Source: Lepeophtheirus salmonis (lineage: Eukaryota > Arthropoda > Copepoda > Siphonostomatoida > Caligidae). Taken from it: DNA of 64,000 bases. Location: the NCBI RefSeq assembly GCF_016086655.4, contig NC_052136.2, positions 47,980,492 to 48,044,491 on the forward strand. The letters run 5' to 3'. This document shows, piece after piece, positions 25,306 to 36,673 of this stretch; the first letter of the stretch is position 1; every line of letters begins with the position of its first letter. Position numbers and translations under genes: made by a program. Under the pieces are notes generated by a model. It searched no databases. It saw nothing but the letters and a program-made list of their open reading frames with translations, and was not told the DNA's origin.

Positions 25306-25491
25306 GATGCCAAATTATTATTATTGAAATAATAAGTAATGAAATTCATAATATAAATTTGGTTTTATATATATTTTTACTATTATTAAAAACTTTTACA
25401 AATGCCAAATTATAATTATTAAAATGAAAATAAATGACATTCATAATATAAATTTTGTTATATATATATTTTTACTATTCTTAAAAACTTG
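25306..25491. repeat. Two direct copies of a ~90-bp A+T-rich unit
   Basis: A unit beginning ATGCCAAATTAT and ending ATTTTTACTAT then TAAAAACTT occurs at 25306-25395 and again at about 25401-25491. The two copies are largely identical, with small indels. This is a local tandem duplication with no coding content. Confidence 0.65.
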
Positions 25492-27550
25492 AGCCCAACT
25501 TCATATGAAGGTTCTCCTATAACTCAGGCTTAGGCTTTCTTTTTTAACCCATTACAGCCAAAAGTTGAAGAATGAACTTAGAGTAAATTACATTTTCTTG
25601 GACCTTATAAGTATGATGTAAAAACTCAAAGTTTAAGTTTTATACAGCTTGCATTGATAACTTTGACTTCTACAAGTTACACATTTTTATATTTAGGTAA
25701 GAATTATGGAGAATTTGGCAGTTATGGATAAACTTTATCTCCATGGAAGATTTTATTGTTATAATGGAATTATAAATTACTTAATACCATACTTTTTTCC
25801 TCTACAATTTACTTTTAAAACTCAGTTGTAGTGTAGCCAACACCAAGGATAATTATGTCTTAAATCTTGTATCCTACTCTGATACTATTGTCATGTAAGA
25901 TTGAATATAAATGTATATCCAAGAATGACTCAAATTTGGTTATATTATTCATTTTCAATATCACTCAAGCTCTCTAATATAGCAATATTACGGTTTTGAC
26001 TATTAAATCCAATATAATTCTTTTATTTTCTCATGTGGTTGAGTGTATATTAGAGTATATATATTAATTTCTATTTCTATATCTTCTAATGAAATATTAC
26101 CTAGCTTTCTCCATGGATATAAAATTGTATTTTCCAGGGGTTTTAGGAAAATGACTGAAACCCCTAAGTATAAAGCTAATTGATTTCTCTAATATAGATG
26201 AAACCCCAAAAGTAAACTTAATTATCAGAAAAATATATATTCTATAGTTAATCATATACCTACATATATCAAAGATATGTTGCGTTTTTCTCTTGTAGCC
26301 TTTACGTTGTTTGGCAGTAGTAGTCTGAATTAAAAGAACATATACACATTATAAACGTTTCTAAAACTAATGAATTCGGTAATTCCTGTGGGTAATTTCA
26401 TGGAAAATGATGTATGGAAAATAAAATAAATATCAATCTGACTTTAAAATGTACAATATTGGTATTCATAACGTCTTGTTGTTTTTAGTTAGACAAAGGA
26501 TGCACTAATTACCTATAGGTTATCAATCCATAATTTCAGTTTAAATTTCCCGAGGTTAACTCAACAGAATCAAGTAAGAGGCAATTAAAATTACATACAT
26601 GCCAAAATTTAATAATTTTTTTAGAAATTGTATTCTTGGAGATATCTATGATTAAGACCAATCACTTTTAGACAATAAATAATAATACATTACTACCTTG
26701 AACTAAATGGTAAGATAAATAGGTATTTAACTTTATCATTCTTGCAGGGTGATATTGTGGAGGTTGCGTGTCTATATTTTCCCCATAGTCTATCACAGAG
26801 TCATAACTTTTATGAATATTACATATGCACTTGAATGAAAAATGGTTTTTGAACATTTTTAGACATGGATACCATAAAAATGGAAAAACTATATATGTAC
26901 CAAAAAACAAAACAAAAAACAACAACAACAAACATAGTATATTCACAAGGCATTAATTATTTTTTATATTCCTTATTCCATTTCAGTAGTAGTTGATGCA
27001 GTGATTACAAATATGCAATAAGTTTTTTCATATCAGACTTAGTTTTAAAAGGAACTTTTTAATATGTTCACCTTTTTTATTGGTTTGAGTTAATTTCTGA
27101 ATAAGAAAAAAAACACAACTACCCTCATACAAGTTTATTTTATCCATTGCAAAACTTTACGTTATTTCAAGTATGAACTTATATTTATATGCAATTATCC
27201 AATCTTGATTTTAATATAAAAGATCACCATATTGTAATGGTTATATTTATAAATATAAAGTCTCAGTTTTTCAATTATTTGTACACTAAAGGAATTCATT
27301 TGAAAAATATACAATTAGGATTCTATTTATGAAAAAGTATTTGGTTCTGTTTGGTCAAGTTCAGTAGCAATAATGATTTGATTTAAATTTTTTTGAAGCA
27401 GAATTTTGTTGAGGTCTAGTCACTACTGTGTGATAAATACTTTTATCCTATCAAAAATATAAATCCAAATAAAAATAGGATAACAATTGATTTCTAAATT
27501 TATTAATTATCTTATTGATTTTTTTCTTCTATAACCCTTTCACATCGACA
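25492..27550. other. A+T-rich intergenic stretch
   Basis: No gene is supported. The 92-residue - strand frame at 26668-26946 is hydrophobic and cysteine-containing but lies in A+T-rich sequence, begins inside a CAA-repeat tract and resembles nothing I know. Confidence 0.5.
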
Positions 27551-28880
27551 GGGCACTGGTGTCCCGTATTTTCATTCATTTTTCCTTGTATTATTTTTCC
27601 TTATATTAAAGATATTTTTGAACTATTAGAAAGAGTAATAGTAGGTCTCTAAAATTTATAAATAAACATTTTTTCATAGGACTTTATATTTGTCTTCAAA
27701 CTATGTTAATTTTTAAAATTCCATAAAAAACATTCTAACTATCATATGTTTTTTATGCATGGATAATTTAAATCTTTTATTGATTGCTTAATATTTGTAT
27801 AGTGTAAAGAATATTTGTTGAAAGTTTTCTATGTTTTGTTGAAAAATGCTAATTTTATGGCAGTTTAAAATTTTTGGAACACTGGTGTCCCTTTGGGTTT
27901 GAAAAGTAATTTTTTTCTTTTTTTATAAGATTTAAAAAATTGTTCAGGATGAGATATGTATCTTTTTTTTATTTATTTTTTAGAGTATTCATATTAAAGT
28001 ACTTTTTATTAGTGGACAGATTAGCAATTAATACATGTACAACATACAAATATTTTTATAAATACTTTAATATTAAACGTAGAGTTGTTCATAAATGAAA
28101 AAACGACAACAAAGAACAAGAAACTTTAAATTTATAGCAGCACTATTAGTAACCAAAATTATACCATTTTAGACAAAGCAGACAGTGCTGATGAAGAAGT
28201 CATTGACAATTCATTATATAATTATAATAGTTAAGTTATACCTTATGAAGAGGTTATCACAGAAACGAAGGCATAAATTCTTCATTGACTCCTGAAGCCA
28301 ACTTTGATGATAATCCCAAAGATAATTGTAGTGATAAAACATGTTAATTAAGACCACTGTCCATAGTCTATCTGAACGGAAAGTTCACAAATTTTTTGTC
28401 CTTCAATTATTAAGCTCTACAGCAAAGGCATGGGGGAGTCAATCTCAAAGATAAAAGAACTGTTTCATAACTTTCAATTCAGTCAACACAATTTTATCTA
28501 AGAATCTTTTTTGATCTTCTAGATCTACCATGTTATATCGTTTATAACCATAAATATCCAAATAAATTATTGCTTCTTGACTTCAAAATTGTAATTGACA
28601 AGAGTCTGATTGAATATTATGAAGGGTGTAAGAGGGTAACCCAGTAGTCTAGACCAACAAAAAGAAAAAATTTATCTGTTATAATTGACAATCATAGTGG
28701 ACATTTTACTGGAGTTTGAACAAAAAAGAAAAAAATGTGCTTACTGTACGAATAAAAATATAGAAAATCAAACTTTGGTCATTGTATGGCTTTTAATCTT
28801 GCTATATGCATAATTAGAGATAGAAATTGCTTCGTTATGTTTCACATGCAAAGAAGTTATTGTATTAATATTTATTATTA
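27551..28880 (+). mobile_element. piggyBac-like (PGBD) transposon remnant
   Basis: The + strand carries the C-terminal half of a piggyBac-family transposase. An acidic N-terminal piece (LDKADSADEEVIDNSLYNYN, near 28180) is followed by DLPCYIVYNHKYPNKLLLLD near 28530, FKIVIDKSLIEYYEGCKR near 28590, RPTKRK, and the C-terminal cysteine-rich zinc domain (CAYC at 28736-28747, then CIIRDRNCFVMFHM near 28807-28848). Most of the DDE core is deleted and frames are broken. GGCACTGGTGTCCC at 27552-27565 resembles a piggyBac-type terminus, and a second CACTGGTGTCCC lies at 27880-27891. The right end is not visible; a mariner piece begins within about 20 bp. Confidence 0.75.
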
Positions 28881-28894
28881 TAGCATGGGCCCTC

Positions 28895-29212
28895 ATGGAC
28901 TTTGGCTTTTTTCATTTACTTCTCCTGGTCCAGTTTGGCCTCTTAGCAGAGCCCTTCTTCCTATCCAATGTTTTAGACTTTCTAATGACGTAGAAAGTGG
29001 TCCTGGAGATGCCCAACTAGTTGGAGTGGGAAATTGAAATTTGTCGATCAAGTTTAATTGTCATTTTCTCGACTTTTACTCAATCTGGAGAGCTCAAGTT
29101 TCTGTTTTTATTTTTTATTACTAATTGTTTATGCTTTAATTTATCGAAATATGAATTAAAGTTTCATTAATGATTAAAATAGTAAGTTTCTAGATTTCAA
29201 TGGAACACCAAG
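28895..29212 (-). mobile_element. 5' end of a mariner-type element, truncated
   Basis: The terminus at 29212 (reading CTTGGTGTTCCATTGAAATC on the - strand, next to TA) and the sequence behind it match the 5' end of the mariner at 31112. An N-terminal transposase start follows near 29060 (MTIKLDRQISISHSN, then a stop), then ISRTTFYVIRKSKTLDRKKG as the helix-turn-helix and SAKRPNWTRRSK as the linker. The element stops near 28895, so only the DNA-binding part remains. Confidence 0.7.
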
Positions 29213-29589
29213 TAGTTTTCATTATTATTTAATTCCTGAGTAGTGAACTTCCTTTACTAAATAGATTTAGATTATATTCAAAATCTGATTGAACATTCAT
29301 GTTGCAGACTTGTTGGGCTACGAGTAGAATTGAGGATCGAGATGAGAGTAATTCTTACAAATGTCCTTGCTTAATTCTTTCTACCCACTCTTCCCTTGTC
29401 TCAGCTGATTGTAACTGATTTCCTCCAAAACATTTTTCAAATTGTCAGGTGTACCATGTTGATTTTCGTTTTCTTTTTTTAACATGCCCATTATACACAC
29501 GATTATCATCACTATATATGTAATATAATGAATGTAAAAAATGTAAGGTCGATCTTATCTGGTGATACACATTTTTTTATTTTCAATTT

Positions 29590-30285
29590 TTCAAGTGTAA
29601 ATTTTAAATGAGAGGTTCACTCCTTCTTGATGGAAACCTCTACAGACTGGGCACTGCCTTGAGAAGTAGCACATATCCTCTCCTCTAAACACGCTTAGAT
29701 ATGATTATCCATGGGGTGTGCTTCTAGAGAGGAGGGCTCAAAATGTTGAGGTCCCAAAAGTCCATATAGTTGTCTCTCAGGAAGGCCTGGGTCTTAGCGG
29801 CGAGATGACAGGGAGCTCTGCTTGAGTGAAAGCAAAGTTGTCCCTGAACTTTTCTCTGTCTCAATGTTACACTTTTTTATCTAAAAGTTCGATGTACGCA
29901 CCTGTAAGAAGCTGCTCCTTCCTCTCCACAAAAATGGGAGAGCATACTTCGCCTGTGCCGCTCACTGGATGTTTTGTTCTGAAGACAAATCTCGATGAAG
30001 CTTAGACATTGTCTGGATGTTAGATTATGATGTTGTAGCGACCCTGTTTATTCACAGTGGGATCAATTATGAAATTTTTTCATCAGAAAAGAGCCAAATT
30101 TTGTCCAATTTTTTGTTGGCTTTGAGTAAATTTAGAATCTTCTTTACCCTTTCCAACCGTTTCAGCTTGTTATGTTCCGAAATAAGATTTCTTGTTGTAC
30201 TCCACTGTGATTTTGAACCAACGTCATTCCGGATTGAAAATTATAAGAGGTTTAGCAATAGATAATCCGCCCTGTATATAAATTA
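29590..30285 (-). pseudogene. Mariner-type transposase pseudogene
   Basis: On the - strand, broken frames give most of a DDE transposase catalytic domain. RLERVKKILNLLKANKKLDK precedes IWLFSDEKNFIIDPTVNKQG (first catalytic aspartate in SDEKNF, near 30090). Then come a damaged YALPFLWRG block, DNFAFTQAELPVISPL standing for the QQDSAPAHTS region, TQAFLRDNYMDFW near 29780, and a C-terminus in shifted frames. Near 30275 the sequence CAGGGCGGATTATCTATTGC (on the - strand) may be the 5' terminal repeat; its partner was not found. The N-terminal helix-turn-helix is absent, so the copy is internally deleted as well as frameshifted. Confidence 0.7.
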
Positions 30286-31111
30286 AGTTATGATTTTAAT
30301 AAATCAAACTATTCCTGCTAATTCCATTAATTTGACACAATACTGTTTTTTAAAAATTTCATGAAGGGTTTTCACTTTATATGATGAAATTAAAAAAATT
30401 CAATAAATCAAGCACTATATACCATAATAAATATAACGTCAAGAACTAAGCTCAGGGCTTGCTTTTTTTTCATAACAAAAATCCATTTTTTTAATAGTAA
30501 CATATGAATAAGAGAATTAAACGTTCTTGATTCGTTCATAGTTCTTTTATTTGCTGACAGATAATTAAAATTTTAAGTCAAGTTAAAGCTTAAGTTCAAA
30601 CTAAATAGTTGTTCTATCATAAAAAAATGAATGAGAATAATACTTTTACAAGAAAAAAAAAACAAAAAAAACTCATGAAGTTGAGTTATAAAAATACACT
30701 TTATTATAATAAAAAGTTTGTTTGTTTGAAGAACAATCCAAATATGAATATATTTTTTTTATTTGTAGAAAGTTTAATAAAATATAAGTGGAAAAGGTAC
30801 TTCAGTTCATATTGTAAAGTTGCTATTTTATCCAAAAAAAAACAACTTCATCTTACTTGTGCTCCAACAACTAAAATTAACATTATCATCATATCTCCTA
30901 TAACTAAATAATTGTGTAACCAAACATAAATTTAGACATAACTATAATTTTAAGTGTATTTTTGGTGTTGAAGTATTGTCTTAATTAGTTTTCTTACAAT
31001 ATAGCATTTATTTCATTTGAGTCTAAGCATTAATTTAAATTAAACTTATCAGTCAACAAATAATTAAAATAGGAATACATTCTCATTTTCCTCTTAAATT
31101 GCCTTTTAATA
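30286..31111. other. A+T-rich spacer
   Basis: No gene is supported. The lysine/asparagine-rich frame at 30609-30911 is composition-driven and lacks any motif. Confidence 0.5.
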
Positions 31112-31964
31112 CTGGGTGGTCCATTGAAATATGAAGACTTACTAATTCAATAATTAATGACAGTTTAGTAATTGAAATTAATTCATATTTCGATATTATA
31201 CAGCTAAAAAAATTAGTTACAAAACAAAACAAACCTGAGACCTTTAGCAACACCTTAGTACAAGTCGAGAAAATGACACTTAAACGTGATCAACAAATTT
31301 CCATTTGCGTACTCCTTGACGCTAGGGTCTCCAAGAGCACTGTCTACGCCATCAACAAGTCCTTAAAGTTGAAAAGCAAGTAGGGATATTGAAAAAAAAA
31401 CCGCAAAACTGAGCCCGAAGAAGTTAAGTAAAACAGCCCGTGTCAATCCCTTCAAGTCCATGAGGGGCCATGCAAGAGATCTCAGAGTTTCACACCAGAC
31501 TGTCAGAGTGCTATCAAAAAAGTAAGTGAAAAGAGCCTTGTGATGGTCGAGAGGCTACTTTTGATAGCAGCAAAGAAATAAACCCATCCCACTGCAAAAC
31601 TCTTTTAAACTATTTCTTGACACCCCATAGCCCTAATGCAAACCCCCTTGACTACACCTTTTGGGTAAATGTCGAAGTGAAGATACCTGAAGTGTCTGTT
31701 ATTCAAACACCGAGACCCTCAAAGCCACTGTCAGCCAGCACTGGGACGCTATGATTTATGACTACATCTGCAGCGGGTACCAGGCCTTCTGCCACCTGGA
31801 AGTCATCGTTGACACTAAGGGCGACTACTTTAGTAATTCAGAGAGAGCTCTGACACACATTTATTTATCGTATTAATTTTGTTAGAAATTATATAGTTAA
31901 TTAATAAATTAAATCCTGTTGAATTTTAAAATTCAAAGTTTTCAGATTTTAATGGACTACTCGG
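31112..31964 (+). mobile_element. Mariner-type element, 853-bp deletion derivative with TA duplication
   Basis: Both ends are clear. The left begins CTGGGTGGTCCATTGAAATA, the right (on the - strand) begins CCGAGTAGTCCATTAAAATC, and TA flanks both sides (31110-31111 and 31965-31966). On the + strand, an initiator near 31272 (MTLKRDQQISICVLLDARVS) leads into the helix-turn-helix (KSTVYAINKSLKLKSK). After a deletion the frame resumes with PHSPNANPLDYTFWVNVEVK near 31640, TLKATVSQHWDAMIYDYICS and GYQAFCHLEVIVDTKGDY. The aspartate-bearing core is missing. This copy is the reference for the related ends at 511, 1220, 1358 and 29212. Confidence 0.85.
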
Positions 31965-31977
31965 TAACGTAGGGTGT

Positions 31978-32400
31978 GTACTGTAGAGTGTGTCTTACGA
32001 AACCAATTTTTACTAACCCAAAATCTGTTTCCACCATGAGTTGAGGTTTAGTATGGGTAAGAATGTACTTCAATATTTTTTCCCTGCAGAAAAAATTAGA
32101 AGGCCTACTTCCGGTTAGTTCTAAAACTTCTCTAAAAATGATGTTACATGAACAATGATTTCTTTTTGTAATGTAACTGAGTGTAAAAAATCTTTTTTAT
32201 TTCATAAAAAAATCGCTTTGTTAATTAAAAAATGAGGTTTTTACTACACTTGTGGACTTTTAAAGAAATATAGTGTAAAGTAATAAAAAGCGCGTTGCAA
32301 TTTTTCTTCCTTCGTTTAATCTTTTTTTCAACAAATTATAGTAAACAGAATTATGTACAGTACACATATATGAACATTTGTAATATAAATTTTATACTTC
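31978..32400 (+). repeat. Left long terminal inverted repeat
   Basis: Inverted counterpart of 35228-35654. Shared blocks include TACGAAACCAATTTTTACTA, CTCATGAGTTGAGG-type sequence near 32035, CTTCCGGTTAGTTCTAAAAC near 32108, CACTTGTGGAC near 32250 and CCTTCGTTTAAT near 32312. Confidence 0.8.
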
Positions 32401-32774
32401 TTCACAGTAAATTAAACTATTTTTATATAGCAAAAAAAAAAAAAATATATAAATAAAACAAAGTTTGGTAATTGGGGAGTTTGATTTGTGAAAATTTAGA
32501 AACTTTTTGCTTTTTTTAACAAATATCAAATTGAGTTTGTAGTTGAGACCTTGACATTGTTCAATACACACCAGAATTTGCGTTTCTTAGGCACCCGAAA
32601 TGGGCATTGGTGTAAAATGTTTATTGCCTGTAAAATCATTGCAATTTTACTTTTAAAGAAAGTAACAGTATTGCCCGTAGAGTTGTTTTTGTATTACCAG
32701 TGTCATTATTAATTATTGAGTACTTCGAAGAACGAATAACATAACTACGCATTGGATAGTTATGAGTATAACCT

Positions 32775-35129
32775 TTGTTTTATAATAATCAATCTCTTCA
32801 TTCTATAAGTTATCGAACTACAAACAACTATTATTTGAAGGCACTTATCATGACTTCAGGAACAAGGATCACTGAGGATCACTTTTTATTTGGAAGTTCC
32901 CGCGATCTCCCCTTGAATGATCTGCCAAGTAAGCAAGACTTAATGAGATATTACCTCTACCTTAAAAATAAACATCCCAATAGAGTAAGACTTTCAAGAA
33001 AAGAGCATCTTCAAATCGTCGAAACTATCCCAATGAATGTTAAAAGTATTTGGGAGGTGGCTATCATCCCTTCCTACGACATCAAGTACCTCAAGCAAAA
33101 AATTGACAAATTCTTGGTTCTCATCAAGGATCAAGTAAAAAAAGATGAATGTTCAAAAGCGATCTAGTGATGAACTTGTTGGTGAGTTTTTGAAAAAAAT
33201 GTCAGATCTTTTTTGATATTGTTTTATGTTCTTGCTATAAGAATAAGAATATTAGTTTTTTTAAAGTGAAAAATTGCACATGTGACTCCTGCAAAAAAAA
33301 AAAAAAAATACAACAGAATGAATTTTATTTCTACATGGATTAAAACTTTTTTCAGAAACTCATGATCACTTCATCCATTGACAAGGCAGCAAGTCAGTCC
33401 TATGGATATAATTATACGAAATTTGTTCGAAGGCAAGAAAAAAAAGATGAAATGGCAAAACAAACAGAGAGAGAAAAAGATAGAATGGCTACTTTAGACA
33501 AAGAAAAAGAAAAATATAAACAACAAAATTACATTTTTAGTGATTATAGAAACAATTTGTATTATTATGATACGCCAAATAATCAAGTATGCCAACCAGC
33601 AGTACAAAGAAACAATACCAAACTCCAAGAATCTAGCAAAATTCTTATTAGGTATGGCCTTTCAGTTTGTTCTGCTGCAGCATATGGAAATGCATTATTA
33701 AGAGATCTGAAGCTAGCTACTCCCCAAAATTTACTTTCAACATCGAAAGTGGTTAGACAAGCAAAGAACTATCTATATAATATTCACCAAATTGCTAAAG
33801 AAAACAAAGAATTCTTTTGTATAAAGTTCGATGGTCGCAAAGATCTTACAAAACCATGCCCGGGTCTGAAAGACCTGAAATATTAGAGTAGCATATCACA
33901 GTAATAGTATAACCCGAAGGTAAATATATCCGCCATTTTCCCCCCTATTTCTGGAAAAGCAGAACACGTTGCAAGATAATTATTTCTTTCAATTTCTGAA
34001 TCTGGAAGTCTTCATTCTATCAGAGCCATTGGATGTGATGGAACTCCAGTAAATACGGGCACAAAGGTGCCATCATTAGGCTTCTTGAGCGAAAATTAGA
34101 CACTTACAATGGATTATTTGTATGCTCCATTTCAATTAATGACCCTTCAAAAAGCTATTTGCATTTTATCAATGAAGATCAACAGGACCCAACACATTTA
34201 GAGGAGAATTAGGAATGCTTATATCAAACTTTTTATGCCTAACGGATCCAATAACATATAAAGCCATCGAAGGATGTGTTCCAAACGTCGATTACTCTTT
34301 TAAAAACAAACTCAGTAGGGATCAAAAGTACTTTTTAAAAATTTGCACAAATGTTCAAAATGGACCACATTCAATCACAAAGCCTTTCCTAAAGAAAAAC
34401 ATCTAGGAACTGTCCATAATGCTAGATGGATTACTACAGAATCCACTCTTCTGAGACTCTATATCCAAACCAGAAATCCATCAGCTGAACTTAATAGAAT
34501 GGTAGTGATTATTTTTAATATTTATGGACCAACATTCCTAAACATGAAAAAGAATCGTCACGTTAGATAGGTTTTTCAGCACTATTTATTTGCATTCCAT
34601 CAGGACGTCAGCATCTTAAAAAAGAGGAAAGAAATGTGGTTGCAAATTTATACAAAGTTAGCTCATTCGGTGCACACCCAGAGCCTATACTTTTAGGAGC
34701 TTTATTTGACTCGGACAAAAATACCAAAAGGTCAGCAGTCAATATAATTATCAAAGACAGAGAAAAAAGAAAAACTGGATCAGTTAGGCAATATATTCGC
34801 CCAACTTATTACTTAAACTTCAATTCAATTAGGAGTTAGTTGATTTATCATCGATTCTAAATAGTTTTTTAATGGAACCTCGTTTAACTTTTGATATTAA
34901 AAAAGAAGAATTTCTGAAGTGCATTCAAGGAGAACTTTCGGATTTACCAGACATCCCGTGCCATTCCCAAAATGTGGAAAGATGTGTTGCATCAACTACT
35001 AAAGAAGCTAAAATAACACCAGATGAAAGAACTAGACATAATAGATTATTAACAATTCATCATTCAAGATCAAAAATATCAAAGAACTTTCAAAAGTCAG
35101 ATTTTATAGCTTTAGATAGTGATAACTAA
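32775..35129 (+). pseudogene. Protein of the unnamed long-TIR transposon, broken
   Basis: Four or more frame breaks interrupt one long protein. Frame 1 (32775-33167, 130 residues) has DLPLNDLPSKQDLMRYYLYL and a helical domain; a shifted frame continues with ELVGEFLKKMSDLF near 33180-33216. The 33362-33886 frame (174 residues) has a charged coiled segment (KQTEREKDRMATLDKEKEK), then YGLSVCSAAAYGNALLRDL and FFCIKFDGRKDLTKPCPGLK. Next, in pieces, come HSIRAIGCDGTPVNTG near 34020-34060, IRLLERKLDTYNGLFVCSIS, WTTFNHKAF with LGTVHNARWITTESTLLRLY (34370-34460), SSFGAHPEPILLGALFD near 34670, and the C-terminus (34872-35129) with DIPCHSQNVERCV. I recognise this order from uncharacterised multi-copy proteins of crustaceans, hydra and insects. 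CDGT and the late CHSQ..ER block look like a catalytic fold (inference). Confidence 0.65.
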
Positions 35130-35227
35130 TTATCAATGTTACTCTTACAATCCTTTTTTGATATTTTTATACACATCAAAAATAATATTATCTTATATGT
35201 TTTTGTTATTTTTAAAAGCTTAGAATA

Positions 35228-35654
35228 AGAATATGACTTATATTAAAAATGTTCTTATATGTGTATTCTACATAGTTTAGTTTACTATTATTTGTTGAAA
35301 ATAAGTAAACGAAGGACGAAGAATTGCAATGCGCTTTATATACTATATTTCTTTGATAATGTCCACAAGTGTAGTGAAAAACCTCTTTTTTTAATTAACA
35401 AAGCCATTTTTTTATAAAATAAAAAATGTTTTTACACTGGTATTACATTGCAAAAAAAATCATTGTTCCTGTAACATCATTTTCTGAGAAGTTTTAGAAC
35501 TAACCGGAAGTGTTGACCGGAAGTAGCCCTTCGAATTTTTGCTGCGGGAAAAGATATTGCAGGACATTCTTACCCATACTAAGCCTCAACTCATGGTGGA
35601 AACGGATTTTGGATTAGTAAAAATTGGTTTCGTACGACACCAATATTACTGTAC
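35228..35654 (-). repeat. Right long terminal inverted repeat
   Basis: Inverted counterpart of 31978-32400. It contains an internal short duplication of ACCGGAAGT near 35503-35525 that is absent from the left copy, so the two ends diverged after insertion. Confidence 0.8.
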
Positions 35655-36673
35655 TTAATGTGCACTTTTGGTAAATAAGTATAAATTTTATTTAATTTTT
35701 TTATAATATATTAAATATCGAGTTTCAATTTAAAATGCAAGTACTAAATGTTTCATGGATCTAAAAACAATTATACCCTGAAACGGTTATATTTTAATCT
35801 CATACCATATGTTTAAAACTGATCATCAACCCATAAAAAAAGAAAACTATATTAATTTTATAAAGTAAACTGCTTAGGATACATACATGGCAACTAACAT
35901 ATGTGGCAATTAATTTTCTTCGTATAAGGGTTTAATGATTACTTCAAAGAATGTACTTTCTAAAGGCATAGTTATAATAATGTATTTTTTTATTAATATA
36001 AAATTACCTACATACTTAGACATCCGTAAAAAGTCATGGTATCAATTTTTATAAAACCACGGTTTTGGTATATTTATGGAATAGATAACTGCCCTCAAGC
36101 AATTTCCTGATTAAATATTTTAACAAAATGCTGACAACAATAACCATTATTTTGCTGATAATTTATTTATAAAAATAAATATCTACATATTTTTTTGAGC
36201 TATGCAAAATCCCATTACATAAACGATTTGTTCTATAATAGTACTCAAAATTTTATTGCTTCTTTTATCTTCATTTTTTTCATGCGTCTTAATATACTCC
36301 CAAAATATTTAAAAATTAAAACTTCATACATATAACATCCCTATTCATATTCAATAAAAAAATCAGAAGTTTAAATTATGGTTCTTTAAAATTCAACATA
36401 TTTAAATTAAAATAATAATAATGAAATGTCAAATTTTTGGATTGTTTGACCATTTGACAATTATAGTGTGTCAATATAAGATCAATTTTGAACCAAAATT
36501 AAAAAAATAACATATTCCAATGAATTATTTTAATTTATAAATATGTACGTCCAATATATTATTCGACATATTTCGATCTACTATGAGCGTCAGATTCGAT
36601 TTGTTTTAGGATAGATGATGATACCTTCATTTGATATATTATACCTAATTTAGTTCAGATATACTCTTCCATA
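35655..36673. other. A+T-rich spacer
   Basis: No gene or element is recognisable. Confidence 0.5.

Larger units (their letters stand above)
31978..35654 (+). mobile_element. 3.7-kb long-TIR DNA transposon of an unnamed family (copy 1)
   Basis: The segment is bounded by two inverted repeats of about 420 bp (31978-32400 and 35228-35654). They align along most of their length with scattered mismatches and small indels. The outermost bases read GTACTGTAG on the left and, on the - strand, GTACAGTAA on the right, followed by GTGTC then TACGAAACC. The right repeat carries an extra 13-bp block in which ACCGGAAGT is duplicated. The interior has a broken + strand coding region (32775-35129). Long TIRs around one protein indicate a DNA transposon, but the protein is not one of the superfamilies I can name. 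No target-site duplication was seen. Confidence 0.75.

Noticed and set aside
26668..26946. 92-residue hydrophobic open frame on the - strand
   Set aside because: Starts beside a simple CAA tract, has no motif, and frames of this length are expected in 64 kb of such DNA.
30609..30911. 100-residue lysine/asparagine-rich frame
   Set aside because: Amino-acid content simply mirrors A+T-rich DNA, and poly-A runs dominate.
33167..33361. Possible spliced intron between the first two frames of the long-TIR transposon protein
   Set aside because: A shifted frame (ELVGEFLKKMSDLF) continues the expected protein directly after 33167, so frameshift decay explains it better than splicing.
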